In this document: positions 8,261 to 16,099 of the stretch, piece after piece
How positions within the stretch are numbered: the first letter of the stretch is position 1
How the letters are laid out: the number at the start of each line of letters is the position of its first letter
NCBI RefSeq assembly: GCF_009830945.1
Contig: NZ_VWVV01000005.1
Location: 62,001 to 126,000 of the forward strand
DNA from: Nocardiopsis sp. FR4
GTDB lineage: Bacteria; Actinomycetota; Actinomycetes; Streptosporangiales; Streptosporangiaceae
DNA: 64,000 nt
Direction: 5' to 3'
Program-made: the position numbers and the translations under genes
Notes under the pieces: model-generated
The model's database searches: none
Seen by the model: the letters and a program-made list of their open reading frames with translations, nothing else
What the model was told of the DNA's origin: nothing

Positions 8261-8932
8261 TCACACCGGGGACACGGTCCCGGCCGCGGACGCGGGCGTG
8301 CCCGAGGCGGCCACGCGGCCCGCCGCCAGGACGAGGCAGTGGTCGGCGTCGGCGGCCTCCCGCGGGTCATGGGTGGCGTGCACGACCGTCCTCCCCCCGG
8401 CCCGGAGGTCCTCCAGGGCCGCGCGGACGCGCAGCCGGGAGCGGTGGTCCAGGCCCGCGGAGGGCTCGTCGAGCAGGACCAGGTCCGCCTCCTGCGCCAG
8501 CCCCCGGGCCACCAGGGCGCGTTGGCGCTGACCCCCGGAGAGCTCTCCCAGGCGCCGGTCCGCCAGGGCCGTCACCTCCATCCGCTCCATGCACTCCGCG
8601 ACGACCGCACGGTCCCGCCGGGTGAGGGGGCGCCACGCGCCCCGGTGTGACCACCGTCCCATCGCGACCGTCTCGCGCACGGTGACGGGCAGGGCGTCGG
8701 AGACCGCGCTGCGCTGGACCACGAAGGCCACCCTCCCGCTCCCGGGCAGGACCACGGATCCACGGCGCGGCCTGACCGTACGCGCCAGAACCCCCAGGAG
8801 CGTGGACTTCCCGGAGCCGTTGGGGCCCACGAGCGCGGTGACCGCGCCCGCCGGGATCCGGGCGTCGACGGCCCTGAGGACGTCCCGCCCCCGGTAACCC
8901 GCGTACACGCCGTCCAGCTCCGCGCCGTCCAT
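8261..8932 (-). CDS. aztA: Zinc ABC transporter ATP-binding protein (AztA/ZnuC type)
   Basis: The 223-residue ATPase has Walker A GPNGSGKST (about residues 37-45), a Q-loop in VAFVVQRS, signature LSGGQRQRALVARGL, Walker B LVLLDEPSAGLD and the H-loop VHATHDPRE. It is divergent from the permease gene aztB, with a Zur box in the 55-bp gap, so both units should be derepressed when zinc is scarce. It energises uptake of Zn2+ delivered by the AztC lipoprotein. Separating the ATPase on the opposite strand is unusual, since znuC or aztA usually lies in the same operon. The name rests on the linked AztD-type genes. Confidence 0.88.
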   Translation of the reverse strand: MDGAELDGVYAGYRGRDVLRAVDARIPAGAVTALVGPNGSGKSTLLGVLARTVRPRRGSVVLPGSGRVAFVVQRSAVSDALPVTVRETVAMGRWSHRGAWRPLTRRDRAVVAECMERMEVTALADRRLGELSGGQRQRALVARGLAQEADLVLLDEPSAGLDHRSRLRVRAALEDLRAGGRTVVHATHDPREAADADHCLVLAAGRVAASGTPASAAGTVSPV

Positions 8933-8967
8933 ACCCGCTCCTCTGCCAGCACCCCGGTGTGAAAACG

Positions 8968-8984
8968 ATAATGATTATCATTAT
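8968..8984. promoter_or_regulatory. Zur box between divergent zinc-import genes
   Basis: ATAATGATTATCATTAT at 8968-8984 is a palindrome with only its central base unpaired, embedded in TGAAAACGATAATGATTATC. It strikingly interrupts GC-rich DNA and matches the known AT-rich Zur/Fur-type operator pattern (TGataatgATTaTCA-like). It ends 3 bp before the GTG of aztB and lies 36 bp from the aztA start, so a bound Zn-Zur would shut off both directions. Confidence 0.88.
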
Positions 8985-8987
8985 AGA

Positions 8988-9884
8988 GTGCTTCCCGTGG
9001 AAGCTCTGTTCGATCCGTTCGGGGTCGTGTTCGTGCAGCGCGCGCTGTGGGGCGGGGTCCTGGTCTCGCTCATCTGCGCGATCGCGGGCACCTGGGTGGT
9101 GCTGCGCGGCATGGCCTTCCTCGGTGACGCCATGTCGCACGGCATGCTGCCCGGGGTGGCGCTGGCCTCGCTACTCGGTCAGAGCCTGTTCCTCGGCGCG
9201 GCCCTGGCCGCGGCCGCGATGGCCGCGGGGGTGACCGCCCTGGGACGCTCCCGACGGCTCTCGCGGGACACCGGCATCGGCCTGCTCTTCGTGGGGATGC
9301 TGGCCGCGGGCGTGATCATCGTGTCCCACTCCGCCTCCTTCGCGGTGGACCTGACGGGCTTCCTCTTCGGGGACGTCCTGGCGGTGCGCGAGCGCGACCT
9401 GGTCCAGCTCGGACCCGCCCTGGCGGTGGCGGCGGCCGTGGCGCTCACCGGCCACCGCGCCTTCGTCGCGCTGGCCTTCGACCCGCGCAAGGCCCACACC
9501 CTGGGCCTGGCGCCCCGGCTGGCCCACGCGGCGCTGCTCGGCCTGGTCACGCTGGCCGTCGTGGCCTCGTTCCACGTCGTCGGCACCCTGCTGGTGTTCG
9601 GACTGCTCATCGCCCCGCCCGCGGCGGCGGCCCTGTGGGCCCGCAGCATCCCGGGGATCATGCTGGGCGCGGCACTGCTGGGCAGCGCGGCCACGTTCCT
9701 CGGCCTGCTCGTGTCCTGGCACTGGGAGACGGCGGCCGGAGCCACCATCGCGGCGGTGGCCGTGACCTCCTTCTTCGCCTCGGCGGCCGCGTCCGCGCTC
9801 ACCCCACACGGTGGCTGGCGCCGGACCGCCGAGGACGACGCACCAGACCAGACCCCGTCCCCGGAGAGGCCGACGACGACATGA
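8988..9884 (+). CDS. aztB: Zinc ABC transporter permease (AztB/ZnuB type)
   Basis: The 298-residue protein has the ABC-3 permease pattern: RALWGGVLVSLICAIAGTWVVLRGMAF, FLGDAMSHGMLPGVALA and TGIGLLFVGMLAAGVIIVS. Roughly eight membrane helices end near residue 270. Starts at GTG 8988 or GTG 8997 are possible. Both fall within 13 bp of the Zur box, leaving no room for a normal leader and ribosome site, so a leaderless transcript is likely. The stop overlaps the aztD start (ATGA at 9881). It forms the Zn2+ channel across the inner membrane. Confidence 0.9.
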   Translation: MLPVEALFDPFGVVFVQRALWGGVLVSLICAIAGTWVVLRGMAFLGDAMSHGMLPGVALASLLGQSLFLGAALAAAAMAAGVTALGRSRRLSRDTGIGLLFVGMLAAGVIIVSHSASFAVDLTGFLFGDVLAVRERDLVQLGPALAVAAAVALTGHRAFVALAFDPRKAHTLGLAPRLAHAALLGLVTLAVVASFHVVGTLLVFGLLIAPPAAAALWARSIPGIMLGAALLGSAATFLGLLVSWHWETAAGATIAAVAVTSFFASAAASALTPHGGWRRTAEDDAPDQTPSPERPTTT

Positions 9885-11071
9885 GATCCCCACGGCACGC
9901 CCCTCCCGGAGCGCTCGGCCTGTGCGCCGTGCTCCTGGCGGCCGGCTGCGCCACCGCCCCCGCGACCGAGGAGGGACAAGAGGAGGAGGTCCCGCACGGC
10001 TACGTCGAGGGCGCGGAGGAGACGGCCGAACCCCAGGCGCGCCTGGTCGTCGCGGACGCCGACAGCGGCGAGGTCCGGGTGCTCGACCCCATCACCGGGG
10101 AGGTCACCGACCTGGAACCCGTGGAGGGCGTCGACGGGATCGCCGGCGACGGCCGGTTCGCCTACCTCAGGTCATCCGGTCACCGGAAGACCCTCGTGGT
10201 GGACAGCGGCGTGTGGACCGCCGACCACGGCGACCACGACCACTACTACCGGACCGGTGTCCGCACGGTGGGCGCGGTCGACGGCCTGGCGGCCGGGCGG
10301 GCGGCCACGGACAGGGCGCTGACCGCGCCCACCGGCCCCGGCGGCACCGCGCTCCTGGACCGGGCCGCTCTGGAGGACGGCTCGGTCCAGGCCGCCGACG
10401 TACCCGGCGGCACCGGGGTGATCGTCCCCTTCGCGGGCCGCCTGGTCACGGCCGGAAGCGGACCCGGGCGAGCCGTCCGCGTCCACGACCGCGACGGGGG
10501 CCCGGGGGAGGCCCTCGACGCCACCTGCGCCGAACCCCGGGGCCAGGCCGTCACGCGGCGGGGACTGGTCATCGGCTGCGAGGACGGAGCCCTCCTGGTC
10601 ACCGAGGACGACGGCGACCTCACCGGCGAGGCCATCCCTTACCCCGAGGGCACGGACGGCCGCGTCGAGGAGTTCCACCACCGCCCCGGCTCCGCCCCGC
10701 TGGCCTCCGTCTCCACCGAGGGGGACGTCTGGCTCCTCGACCTGGCCGAGGGCGGGTGGGCGCGCCTCGGCCTCCCCGGCGCCGTCGCGGTGTCGGCGGT
10801 CGGCGAGGGCGCCTCCGTCCTGGCCCTGGACTCCGACGGGACCCTGTACGCCCTGGACCCGGAGACGGGCGAGCCGAACTCCTCCCGCGAACTCCTGGAC
10901 GGGGTGGACGCCGAGCGCGCCCCCGTCATCCAGGTGGACACCGGCCGCGCCTACGTCAACGACGCCGGGGCGGGCCTCATCCACGAGATCGACTACAACG
11001 ACGACCTGCGCGTGGCCCGGACCTTCGATCCCGGGATCACCCCCCACCACATGGTCGAGACAGGACGGTGA
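9881..11071 (+). CDS. aztD: AztD-like periplasmic zinc chaperone, first copy
   Basis: The 396-residue lipoprotein has a lipobox (LLAAGCATAP) followed by beta-propeller repeats (VVADADSGEVRVLDPITGEV, VWLLDLAEGGWARL, LYALDPETGEPNSS). A histidine cluster (DHGDHDHYYR, about residues 111-120) could bind zinc. AztD proteins of alpha-proteobacteria hand Zn2+ to AztC; the same role is inferred here from operon position, with ATGA overlap to aztB and GTGA overlap to aztC. The segment that reads CPGVHGE in the second copy is CAEPRGQA here, so this copy has lost that histidine while keeping the N-terminal cluster. It ends with ITPHHMVETGR. Confidence 0.8.
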   Translation: MRSPRHAPPGALGLCAVLLAAGCATAPATEEGQEEEVPHGYVEGAEETAEPQARLVVADADSGEVRVLDPITGEVTDLEPVEGVDGIAGDGRFAYLRSSGHRKTLVVDSGVWTADHGDHDHYYRTGVRTVGAVDGLAAGRAATDRALTAPTGPGGTALLDRAALEDGSVQAADVPGGTGVIVPFAGRLVTAGSGPGRAVRVHDRDGGPGEALDATCAEPRGQAVTRRGLVIGCEDGALLVTEDDGDLTGEAIPYPEGTDGRVEEFHHRPGSAPLASVSTEGDVWLLDLAEGGWARLGLPGAVAVSAVGEGASVLALDSDGTLYALDPETGEPNSSRELLDGVDAERAPVIQVDTGRAYVNDAGAGLIHEIDYNDDLRVARTFDPGITPHHMVETGR

Positions 11072-12207
11072 ACGACATGGCCACCCGTCCGCTGGATCCC
11101 ACCAGGGCGGTCGCGCTCGCGCTCGCCTGCGCCACCGCCCTGGGCGCGGCGGCCTGCGCCCCCGGCGACGACGCACGCGAGGGCGTCGTGGTGACGACCA
11201 ACATCCTGGGCGACCTGACCCGGGAGGTCGTCGGTGACCAGGCCGAGGTCACCGTCCTGATGAAACCCAACGCCGACCCCCACTCCTTCGGCCTCTCGGC
11301 ACCGCAGGCCGCCGCCCTGGAGAACGCCGAACTCGTGGTCTACAACGGCCTGGGCCTGGAGGAGGGCGTGCTGCGCAACGTCACGGCGGCCGAGGAGGCG
11401 GGCGCGCCCGTCCTCGAGGTCGGCGCCGGGGTCGACCCGCGCGTCTACTCGTCCGGGCACGACCACGGACACGGGGAGGGGCGCGCGGAGGAGGCCGGGC
11501 ACGGTGATGAGGGCGGGCCGGCCGGGAACGACAGCGCGGGCGAGCCCGACCCCCACTTCTGGACCGACCCCCGGCGGGCCGTCCTCGCGGTCGACCTCAT
11601 CGCCGAGCACGTCATCGAGCACGTCGAGGGCGTGGACGCCGACGCGGTCCGGGCCAACGCCGAGGCCTACACGGCCGAGGTGGAGGCACTCGACGCGTGG
11701 ATGGCCGAGGAGTTCGGGACGATCCCCGAGCGGCACCGCAAGCTGGTCACCAACCACCACGTCTTCGGCTACCTCGCCGAGCGCTACGGGTTCGAGGTCG
11801 TCGGAACGGTGATCCCCAGCGGCACCACGCTGGCCTCGCCGAGCACCTCGGACCTGAAGTCCCTGTCCGACGCGGTGCGCGACGCGGGCGTCGGCGCCGT
11901 GTTCGCCGACTCCTCCCAGCCCGACCGCCTCGCCACCGTCATGGCCGAGGAGGCGGGGGTGGACATCGAGGTCATCCCCCTGTTCTCCGAGTCCCTGAGT
12001 GAGGAGGGCGGGGGCGCCGCCACCTACCTGGAGATGATGCGCGCCAACACCGAGGCCGTCACGGACGGCCTCGACGGCGACTGGCCCCCTTGCCGCCCCG
12101 GGACGGAACCCCGACAAGAGAGCAGAGAAGACATCCCACGAGCACACCACGCAGACTCCCGGCCCGTGCGGCGCTGCCCGCCCTGCTGTCCGCCGGACTG
12201 CTCCTGA
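11068..12207 (+). CDS. aztC: Zinc-binding lipoprotein (AztC/ZnuA cluster A-I)
   Basis: The GTG at 11068 overlaps the previous stop. A lipobox (GAAACAPG) precedes a cluster A-I fold: VTTNILGDLTREVVGDQAEV, the ligand segment KPNADPHSFGL, an H/D/E-rich metal loop (SGHDHGHGEG and onward, about residues 130-155), PDPHFWTDPR, NHHVFGYLAERYGF and the ligand-bearing ADSSQ. About 25 residues after TDGLDGDW the sequence becomes a Pro/Cys/Arg-rich tail without family resemblance. That tail reads across the first 118 nt of the next gene, so the ancestral stop has probably been lost by a small deletion near 12080-12090. The mature function should be intact, because the fold ends before the tail. Confidence 0.85.
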   Translation: MNDMATRPLDPTRAVALALACATALGAAACAPGDDAREGVVVTTNILGDLTREVVGDQAEVTVLMKPNADPHSFGLSAPQAAALENAELVVYNGLGLEEGVLRNVTAAEEAGAPVLEVGAGVDPRVYSSGHDHGHGEGRAEEAGHGDEGGPAGNDSAGEPDPHFWTDPRRAVLAVDLIAEHVIEHVEGVDADAVRANAEAYTAEVEALDAWMAEEFGTIPERHRKLVTNHHVFGYLAERYGFEVVGTVIPSGTTLASPSTSDLKSLSDAVRDAGVGAVFADSSQPDRLATVMAEEAGVDIEVIPLFSESLSEEGGGAATYLEMMRANTEAVTDGLDGDWPPCRPGTEPRQESREDIPRAHHADSRPVRRCPPCCPPDCS

Positions 12208-13463
12208 CCGCATGCGGAACCGCGCCGCAGGAGGCCGTTGCCCCCGAGGACGCGGAGGAACGGCGGGAGGAGGCCGTCTCCGTCGCCAATCCCCTCGTGA
12301 CCACCTACGACGGCGGCCTGTACGTCCTGGACGGCGACACCCTGGAGGTCGTCCGCGACATCGGGCTGGAGGGGTTCAACCGGGTCGACCCCGCCGGCGA
12401 CGACCGGCACGTGTTCGTGGCCACCTCGGAGGGCTTCCGGCTCCTGGACGCCGCCGCGGGCGAGCTGACCGACGGCCTCGTCGCCGCCGACACCCCCGGG
12501 CACGTGGTCCGCCACGCGGGCCGGACCGTCCTGTTCGCCGACGGCAGCGGCGAGGTCACCCTGCTGGACGGCGACGCCCTCGCCGGGGGCCTGCCGGAGG
12601 ACCCCGAGCGGTACACCGCCGAGGAGGCCCACCACGGTGTGGCCGTCGAGCTCAGTACCGGGGAGCTGCTGGTCACCCCCGGGAACGAGGAGGAGCGCGT
12701 CGGCGCGCTCGCGCTGGACGCCGACCGCGAGGAGACCGCGCGCAACGAGGACTGCCCCGGGGTCCACGGGGAGACCGTCGCGGCCGACGAGACCATCGTC
12801 ATCGGCTGCCAGGACGGCGTGCTCCTCTACCGGGACGGCGGGTTCACCAAGGTCGAGAGCCCCGACGACTACGGGCGCATCGGCAACCAGGCCGGGACCG
12901 AGGAGTCCCCGATCGTCCTCGGCGACTACGAGACCGACCCCGACGCCGAACTGGAGCGTCCCGAGCGGGTCGCCCTCGTCGACACCGAGGACGCCGACCT
13001 GACCCTGGTGGAGCTGCCGAGCAGCTACACGTTCCGCTCCCTGGGACGCGGGCCGGAGGGCGAGGCCCTGGTCCTGGGCACCGACGGGAGCCTGCACGTG
13101 ATCGACCCGGAGGCGGCGGAGGTCGTGGACAGCACCGAGCTGATGGACGCGTGGGAGGAGCCCCTGGAGTGGCAGCAGCCCCGCCCGGCGCTCTTCGTCC
13201 GCGGCACCACCGCCTACGTGAGCGACACCGCCACGAAGCAGGTCCACGCCGTGGACCTGGAGACCGGTGAGGTCACCGCCTCCGTCACCCTGGAGGAGAC
13301 CCCCAACGAGCTCAGCGGGGTCGCGCACCAGGCGTATCGAGCGGCGGGGCCGGTGACACCGGCCCCGCCGGGAGAACACGCGGGAGCCTCCGGTGTGATC
13401 TCTGTGTGTGGGCGCGAGGGAGCTAAACGCAAATTTGTGGCTTTATGTGGCCGAAGCAACTGA
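12090..13463 (+). CDS. AztD-like zinc chaperone, second copy, with doubtful start and extended tail
   Basis: The frame is open from TTG 12090, and a lipobox (AGLLLTACGTAP) places the true start shortly upstream of 12170. An AGAGAGCAGAGAAGA stretch lies 8 nt before ACG 12138, followed by STPRRLPARAALPALLS, so an ancestral ATG may have become ACG. The propeller repeats match AztD (LYVLDGDTLEVV, VHAVDLETGEVTASV), and it keeps CPGVHGE and CQDG, which the first copy lacks in part. It lacks the HGDHDH cluster. The family-like end is near PNELSGV; the last roughly 45 codons read through a strong hairpin, so the normal stop seems lost. It may act as a second chaperone for AztC. Confidence 0.7.
   Translation: MPPRDGTPTREQRRHPTSTPRRLPARAALPALLSAGLLLTACGTAPQEAVAPEDAEERREEAVSVANPLVTTYDGGLYVLDGDTLEVVRDIGLEGFNRVDPAGDDRHVFVATSEGFRLLDAAAGELTDGLVAADTPGHVVRHAGRTVLFADGSGEVTLLDGDALAGGLPEDPERYTAEEAHHGVAVELSTGELLVTPGNEEERVGALALDADREETARNEDCPGVHGETVAADETIVIGCQDGVLLYRDGGFTKVESPDDYGRIGNQAGTEESPIVLGDYETDPDAELERPERVALVDTEDADLTLVELPSSYTFRSLGRGPEGEALVLGTDGSLHVIDPEAAEVVDSTELMDAWEEPLEWQQPRPALFVRGTTAYVSDTATKQVHAVDLETGEVTASVTLEETPNELSGVAHQAYRAAGPVTPAPPGEHAGASGVISVCGREGAKRKFVALCGRSN
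13343..13369 (+). terminator. Strong hairpin inside the tail of the second aztD-like gene
   Basis: GGCGGGGCCGGTG at 13343-13355 pairs perfectly with CACCGGCCCCGCC at 13357-13369. It has the form of the zinc operon's terminator, yet it lies inside the open frame that ends at 13463, which suggests the gene once stopped just before it. Confidence 0.7.
13425..13452 (+). repeat. Conserved upstream element, degenerate copy 1 of 3
   Basis: AAACGCAAATTTGTGGCTTT followed by ATGTGGCC matches the elements at 36885 and 40445 in the same orientation. Here the left half of the GGCCA-TATG-TGGCC inverted repeat has decayed to GGCTT. It lies 78 bp upstream of the LamG pseudogene, while in the intact loci the distance is about 200 bp, so part of the promoter and leader has been deleted. 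Confidence 0.7.
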
Positions 13464-13502
13464 AATTCTCCTGATTCGCGTGTTTCTGCATGTTGCACCC
13501 AT

Positions 13503-14181
13503 GTGACGTCCAGTCCGTTGTTGTCCGCCCTGTCGTCACCCGCCCGCGCTGTGGAGGAGCCCCAGGTCACCTCCACCGGCTACCCTGCCTGGGACGATTT
13601 CCACGGTTCCCCCGGCCGGCCCGGCGAGTTCACCTTTCCCAGCAACGGGGTCGAGGACGTCCAGAGCTACTTCTACGCCCTCAACGACGACCCCTGCGTT
13701 CACCACGAGATCACACCCGAGGAGCCGGGCGAACCGGTGACGGCGACCCTCGCGCCGTGCCTGACGGGCCCCGACGGGGTCTACGCTCGCACCGTCGACA
13801 CCTCCGGCAACTCCTCCGACTGCGTGCTCGTCCGCTCCTTCCTCATCGCCCCACCCGGCAAACCGGTGGTCCATCTCACCTTCGACGAGGGTCAGGGAAG
13901 CCGTGCCGCCGACACCGCCGAGGTCGGGGTGTGGACCCACCCGCCGGGCACCCACGACGAGCAAACGGGCGAGACCGCTCTCTGTGCCGCAGGGAACCGC
14001 CACCCACCCGGGTCCGTGGAACGCCCGGGAACCCCTCGCGGTCGGACCCGCCCCGGCCCAGGGCACGAGTGACGCCTACCGGTCCGGCGCGATCGACGAC
14101 GTCCACGTCTGCCAGGGCGTCCTCAGCGAGACCCCGATCTCCCAGGTTGACACGGGGGTGCTCCCCGCCGCCCAGCGCTGA
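13503..14181 (+). pseudogene. LamG-domain surface protein, truncated and frameshifted copy
   Basis: The reading EEPQVTSTGYPAWDDFHGSP and the following 110 residues closely match the two intact LamG proteins downstream (37112 and 40674). The signal peptide is cut to its second half. After RAAD about 110 residues are missing, and the sequence jumps to EVGVWTHPPGTHDEQTGE. A frameshift near 13985-14000 moves the match to another frame (GTATHPGPWN, AIDDVHVCQGVLSETPISQV, then LPAAQR and a stop at 14181). The second LamG repeat is also gone. It is a relic of the duplicated family and probably makes no useful protein. Confidence 0.85.
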
Positions 14182-14680
14182 CCGTGCTTTTCGGCTCTCC
14201 GCACGCCGCCCCTCCTGTTTCTCCGCGCGCACGCCAGGAACCTGAGGGGCGGCTGTGTCATCCCGGCCGCCTCAAACCGGGACACCCCCGCCAACTGCGG
14301 TGGCGGTCTGGTACGCGCCGTACGGCGATCAGTTCGCCCGGCCCCCCGGCCCACGGTAGGCAGGAGAGCTCTCCACCGAAACACGCGACCAACGCGGAGT
14401 CCGTGAGCGCGGGAGTCGCCGAGTTCCGTCCGGTTCGCCGGGTGAACATTCCTCTGACGGCGGGTGAACAGATCCAGCGGATGGCGGGGTTCCGGTCTCG
14501 GGCCCAGATGAAATCCAGTTCCTGAAATCGCTGGTCATAACGCCGGAGCACTTTGACGCGACCGTTGGAAAGCCAATCCGACTGTTGCCCGTATTCTTTA
14601 CTCCCCCGGAAAACCACGGGATCTTCCCAGTTCAATCGGGTTGGAGTGGGTGGGGTTCTCGCCTGCTCGGTGGATGGGCT
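14182..14680. other. Intergenic stretch of about 500 bp
   Basis: No gene with a ribosome site and recognisable product is visible. A short plus-strand frame around 14500-14650 reads smoothly (EIQFLKSLVITPEHFD) but has no start signal or family match. The base composition falls relative to neighbouring genes, which suits old or foreign noncoding DNA. The segment ends at the promoter of the secreted-protein operon. Confidence 0.5.
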
Positions 14681-14686
14681 GTTTCG

Positions 14687-14715
14687 TTGACATCCCCCGT
14701 GGGTGTCTGTAGCGT
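14687..14715 (+). promoter_or_regulatory. Sigma-70-like promoter of the secreted protein/ABC operon
   Basis: A consensus -35 TTGACA (14687-14692), a 17-nt spacer and TAGCGT (14710-14715) as -10 give a good housekeeping-type promoter. Transcription would start near 14722, leaving a leader of about 100 nt before ATG 14823. Confidence 0.6.
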
Positions 14716-14822
14716 TCCAGGCGCTTGGAGTTATTGGGATCGAATAAACCCCCTGTGGGGACGAGTTACTCCCCGGCTCCATGTATTCGTATTGACCCAA
14801 TGCAGGCCTCTGTGAAACGGGT

Positions 14823-15293
14823 ATGACCATGCTCAGGAAGAAGCACACCCAACTCGGACGCGCCGCTCTCGTGGGAGCGTTGGCCACCGCCCTGTTCGGC
14901 CTCTCCCCGGCCCCCGTCAGCGCCGCCGAGGCCGATCCCGTTATCGACATCACCGCTCTCGGTGGTAGCTTCAGCAGCTATATCAGCGGCTGGGCGCCGT
15001 CGTCCTCCCCGCAGTCCCGGGTTTGGTACGACTCGGACACCGGTAGCACCTCGGTCCGGCTCACCGGTTGCAGCACCAACGGCCCCGGCGGTTTCCAGAA
15101 CGTCACCCTCCAGTTGGTGCGCACCACCGGAATCAATACCGTCATCGGCGAGAGAACCAACAGGTGCGCGCCGTCCACGAGTACGTGGCAGATCAGCCGG
15201 TCGGGTGACTACGCTTTCGGCAGTACCGAGATCAACGGATACAACTACTACAATGGTACATGGTCGGCGAACGCCGTCGTGGTGACCTACTAG
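14823..15293 (+). CDS. Small secreted beta-rich protein of unknown function
   Basis: The 156-residue protein has a clear signal peptide (RRAALVGALATALFG-like helix, cleavage near APVSAAEA). A mature part of about 120 residues follows, rich in Ser, Thr, Gly, Asn and Tyr, with two cysteines (TGCSTN and NRCAPS) that may form a disulfide. I do not recognise a family. A strong promoter lies upstream and a hairpin directly downstream, followed 57 nt later by an ABC transporter operon. The layout resembles secreted antimicrobial or signalling proteins with a dedicated ABC immunity or export system, but that role is only inferred. Confidence 0.75.
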   Translation: MTMLRKKHTQLGRAALVGALATALFGLSPAPVSAAEADPVIDITALGGSFSSYISGWAPSSSPQSRVWYDSDTGSTSVRLTGCSTNGPGGFQNVTLQLVRTTGINTVIGERTNRCAPSTSTWQISRSGDYAFGSTEINGYNYYNGTWSANAVVVTY

Positions 15294-15304
15294 AAGATAA
15301 GGAT

Positions 15305-15333
15305 TCCCGCGGTGGGAAGCCCCCACCGCGGGA
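15305..15333 (+). terminator. Hairpin between the secreted-protein gene and the ABC operon
   Basis: TCCCGCGGTGGG (15305-15316) pairs perfectly with CCCACCGCGGGA (15322-15333) around a 5-nt loop. It begins 12 nt after the stop of the secreted protein and ends 16 nt before the ABC start. It may terminate most transcripts so that the secreted protein is made in excess over the transporter. Confidence 0.7.
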
Positions 15334-15349
15334 TTCGAAGGCAGAGAAA

Positions 15350-16099
15350 TTGAACCTCAGCGCAGACGGTGTCGTCTTCTCCTACGGGTGGTTCTCACCA
15401 CCTGTGTTCGACGGCCTCTCCCTTGGCATTCCGGACGGTTGCACCGTCCTCCTGGGACCCAACGGGGCGGGAAAGAGCACCCTGATGTGCCTGCTCGCCT
15501 CTGTCAGTCCACCCAGACGCGGACATGTTCGGGTGGGCTCATGGCGCAGCGACCGCCGACGCGATCTCACGCCGATACGCAGGGCCGTGGGTTGGATGCC
15601 CCAGTCGATCGTTCCGGTCACCGGCCTGACCGTCCGTGAACAGGTCGCCTACCACGGCTGGCTCAAGGGCATGAGCCGTGCCCAGGCGTGGAAGGACTCC
15701 GGGGAGGCCCTGCGTCAGGCCAACCTGACCGACCTCGCCGACCGTCCCTCCGGCAAGCTCTCCGGAGGGCAACTGCGCAGGGTCGGACTGGCGCAGACCA
15801 TCGTGCACCGACCCTCGGTCCTGCTGCTGGACGAACCGACCGCCGGGCTGGACCCCGCGCAACGATCGGCCTTCCGCGAGATCCTGAACGGCCTGGCCGT
15901 GGGCGACACCGTGCTGGTCTCCACGCACCAGACCAGCGACCTGTCCGGCCTCTTCGACTCCGTGGTGGTGCTGAACGAGGGGCGCAGCCCCTTCACCGGT
16001 TCCGCCGACGCCTTCCTCGCCCGCGCCACCGGCGGAGGGGACAGCCTCGAGCGGCGCGCCGAGTCCGCCTACGCCTCCGTGCTCGGGGAGGCGGCATGA
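15350..16099 (+). CDS. ABC transporter ATP-binding protein
   Basis: The 249-residue ATPase is read from TTG 15350 after GAAGGCAGAGAAA. The longer upstream frame would run through the hairpin and lacks family resemblance. Walker A GPNGAGKST, a Q-loop in VGWMPQS, signature LSGGQLRRVGLAQ, Walker B VLLLDEPTAGLD and H-loop STHQTSD are all present. It overlaps the next gene by ATGA. The domain type is that of ABC-2-like exporters such as bacitracin or lantibiotic resistance pumps. With two membrane partners downstream and a secreted protein upstream it should form a complete transporter for, or protection against, that product. Confidence 0.88.
   Translation: MNLSADGVVFSYGWFSPPVFDGLSLGIPDGCTVLLGPNGAGKSTLMCLLASVSPPRRGHVRVGSWRSDRRRDLTPIRRAVGWMPQSIVPVTGLTVREQVAYHGWLKGMSRAQAWKDSGEALRQANLTDLADRPSGKLSGGQLRRVGLAQTIVHRPSVLLLDEPTAGLDPAQRSAFREILNGLAVGDTVLVSTHQTSDLSGLFDSVVVLNEGRSPFTGSADAFLARATGGGDSLERRAESAYASVLGEAA

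Noticed and set aside
13503..14072. Treating the short LamG-like frame as a functional secreted protein
   Set aside because: The signal peptide is cut, the LamG core is deleted and the end is out of frame compared with two intact paralogues.
14258..14953. Minus-strand frame opposite the promoter and start of the secreted protein
   Set aside because: It contradicts the promoter and signal peptide on the plus strand and lacks family features.
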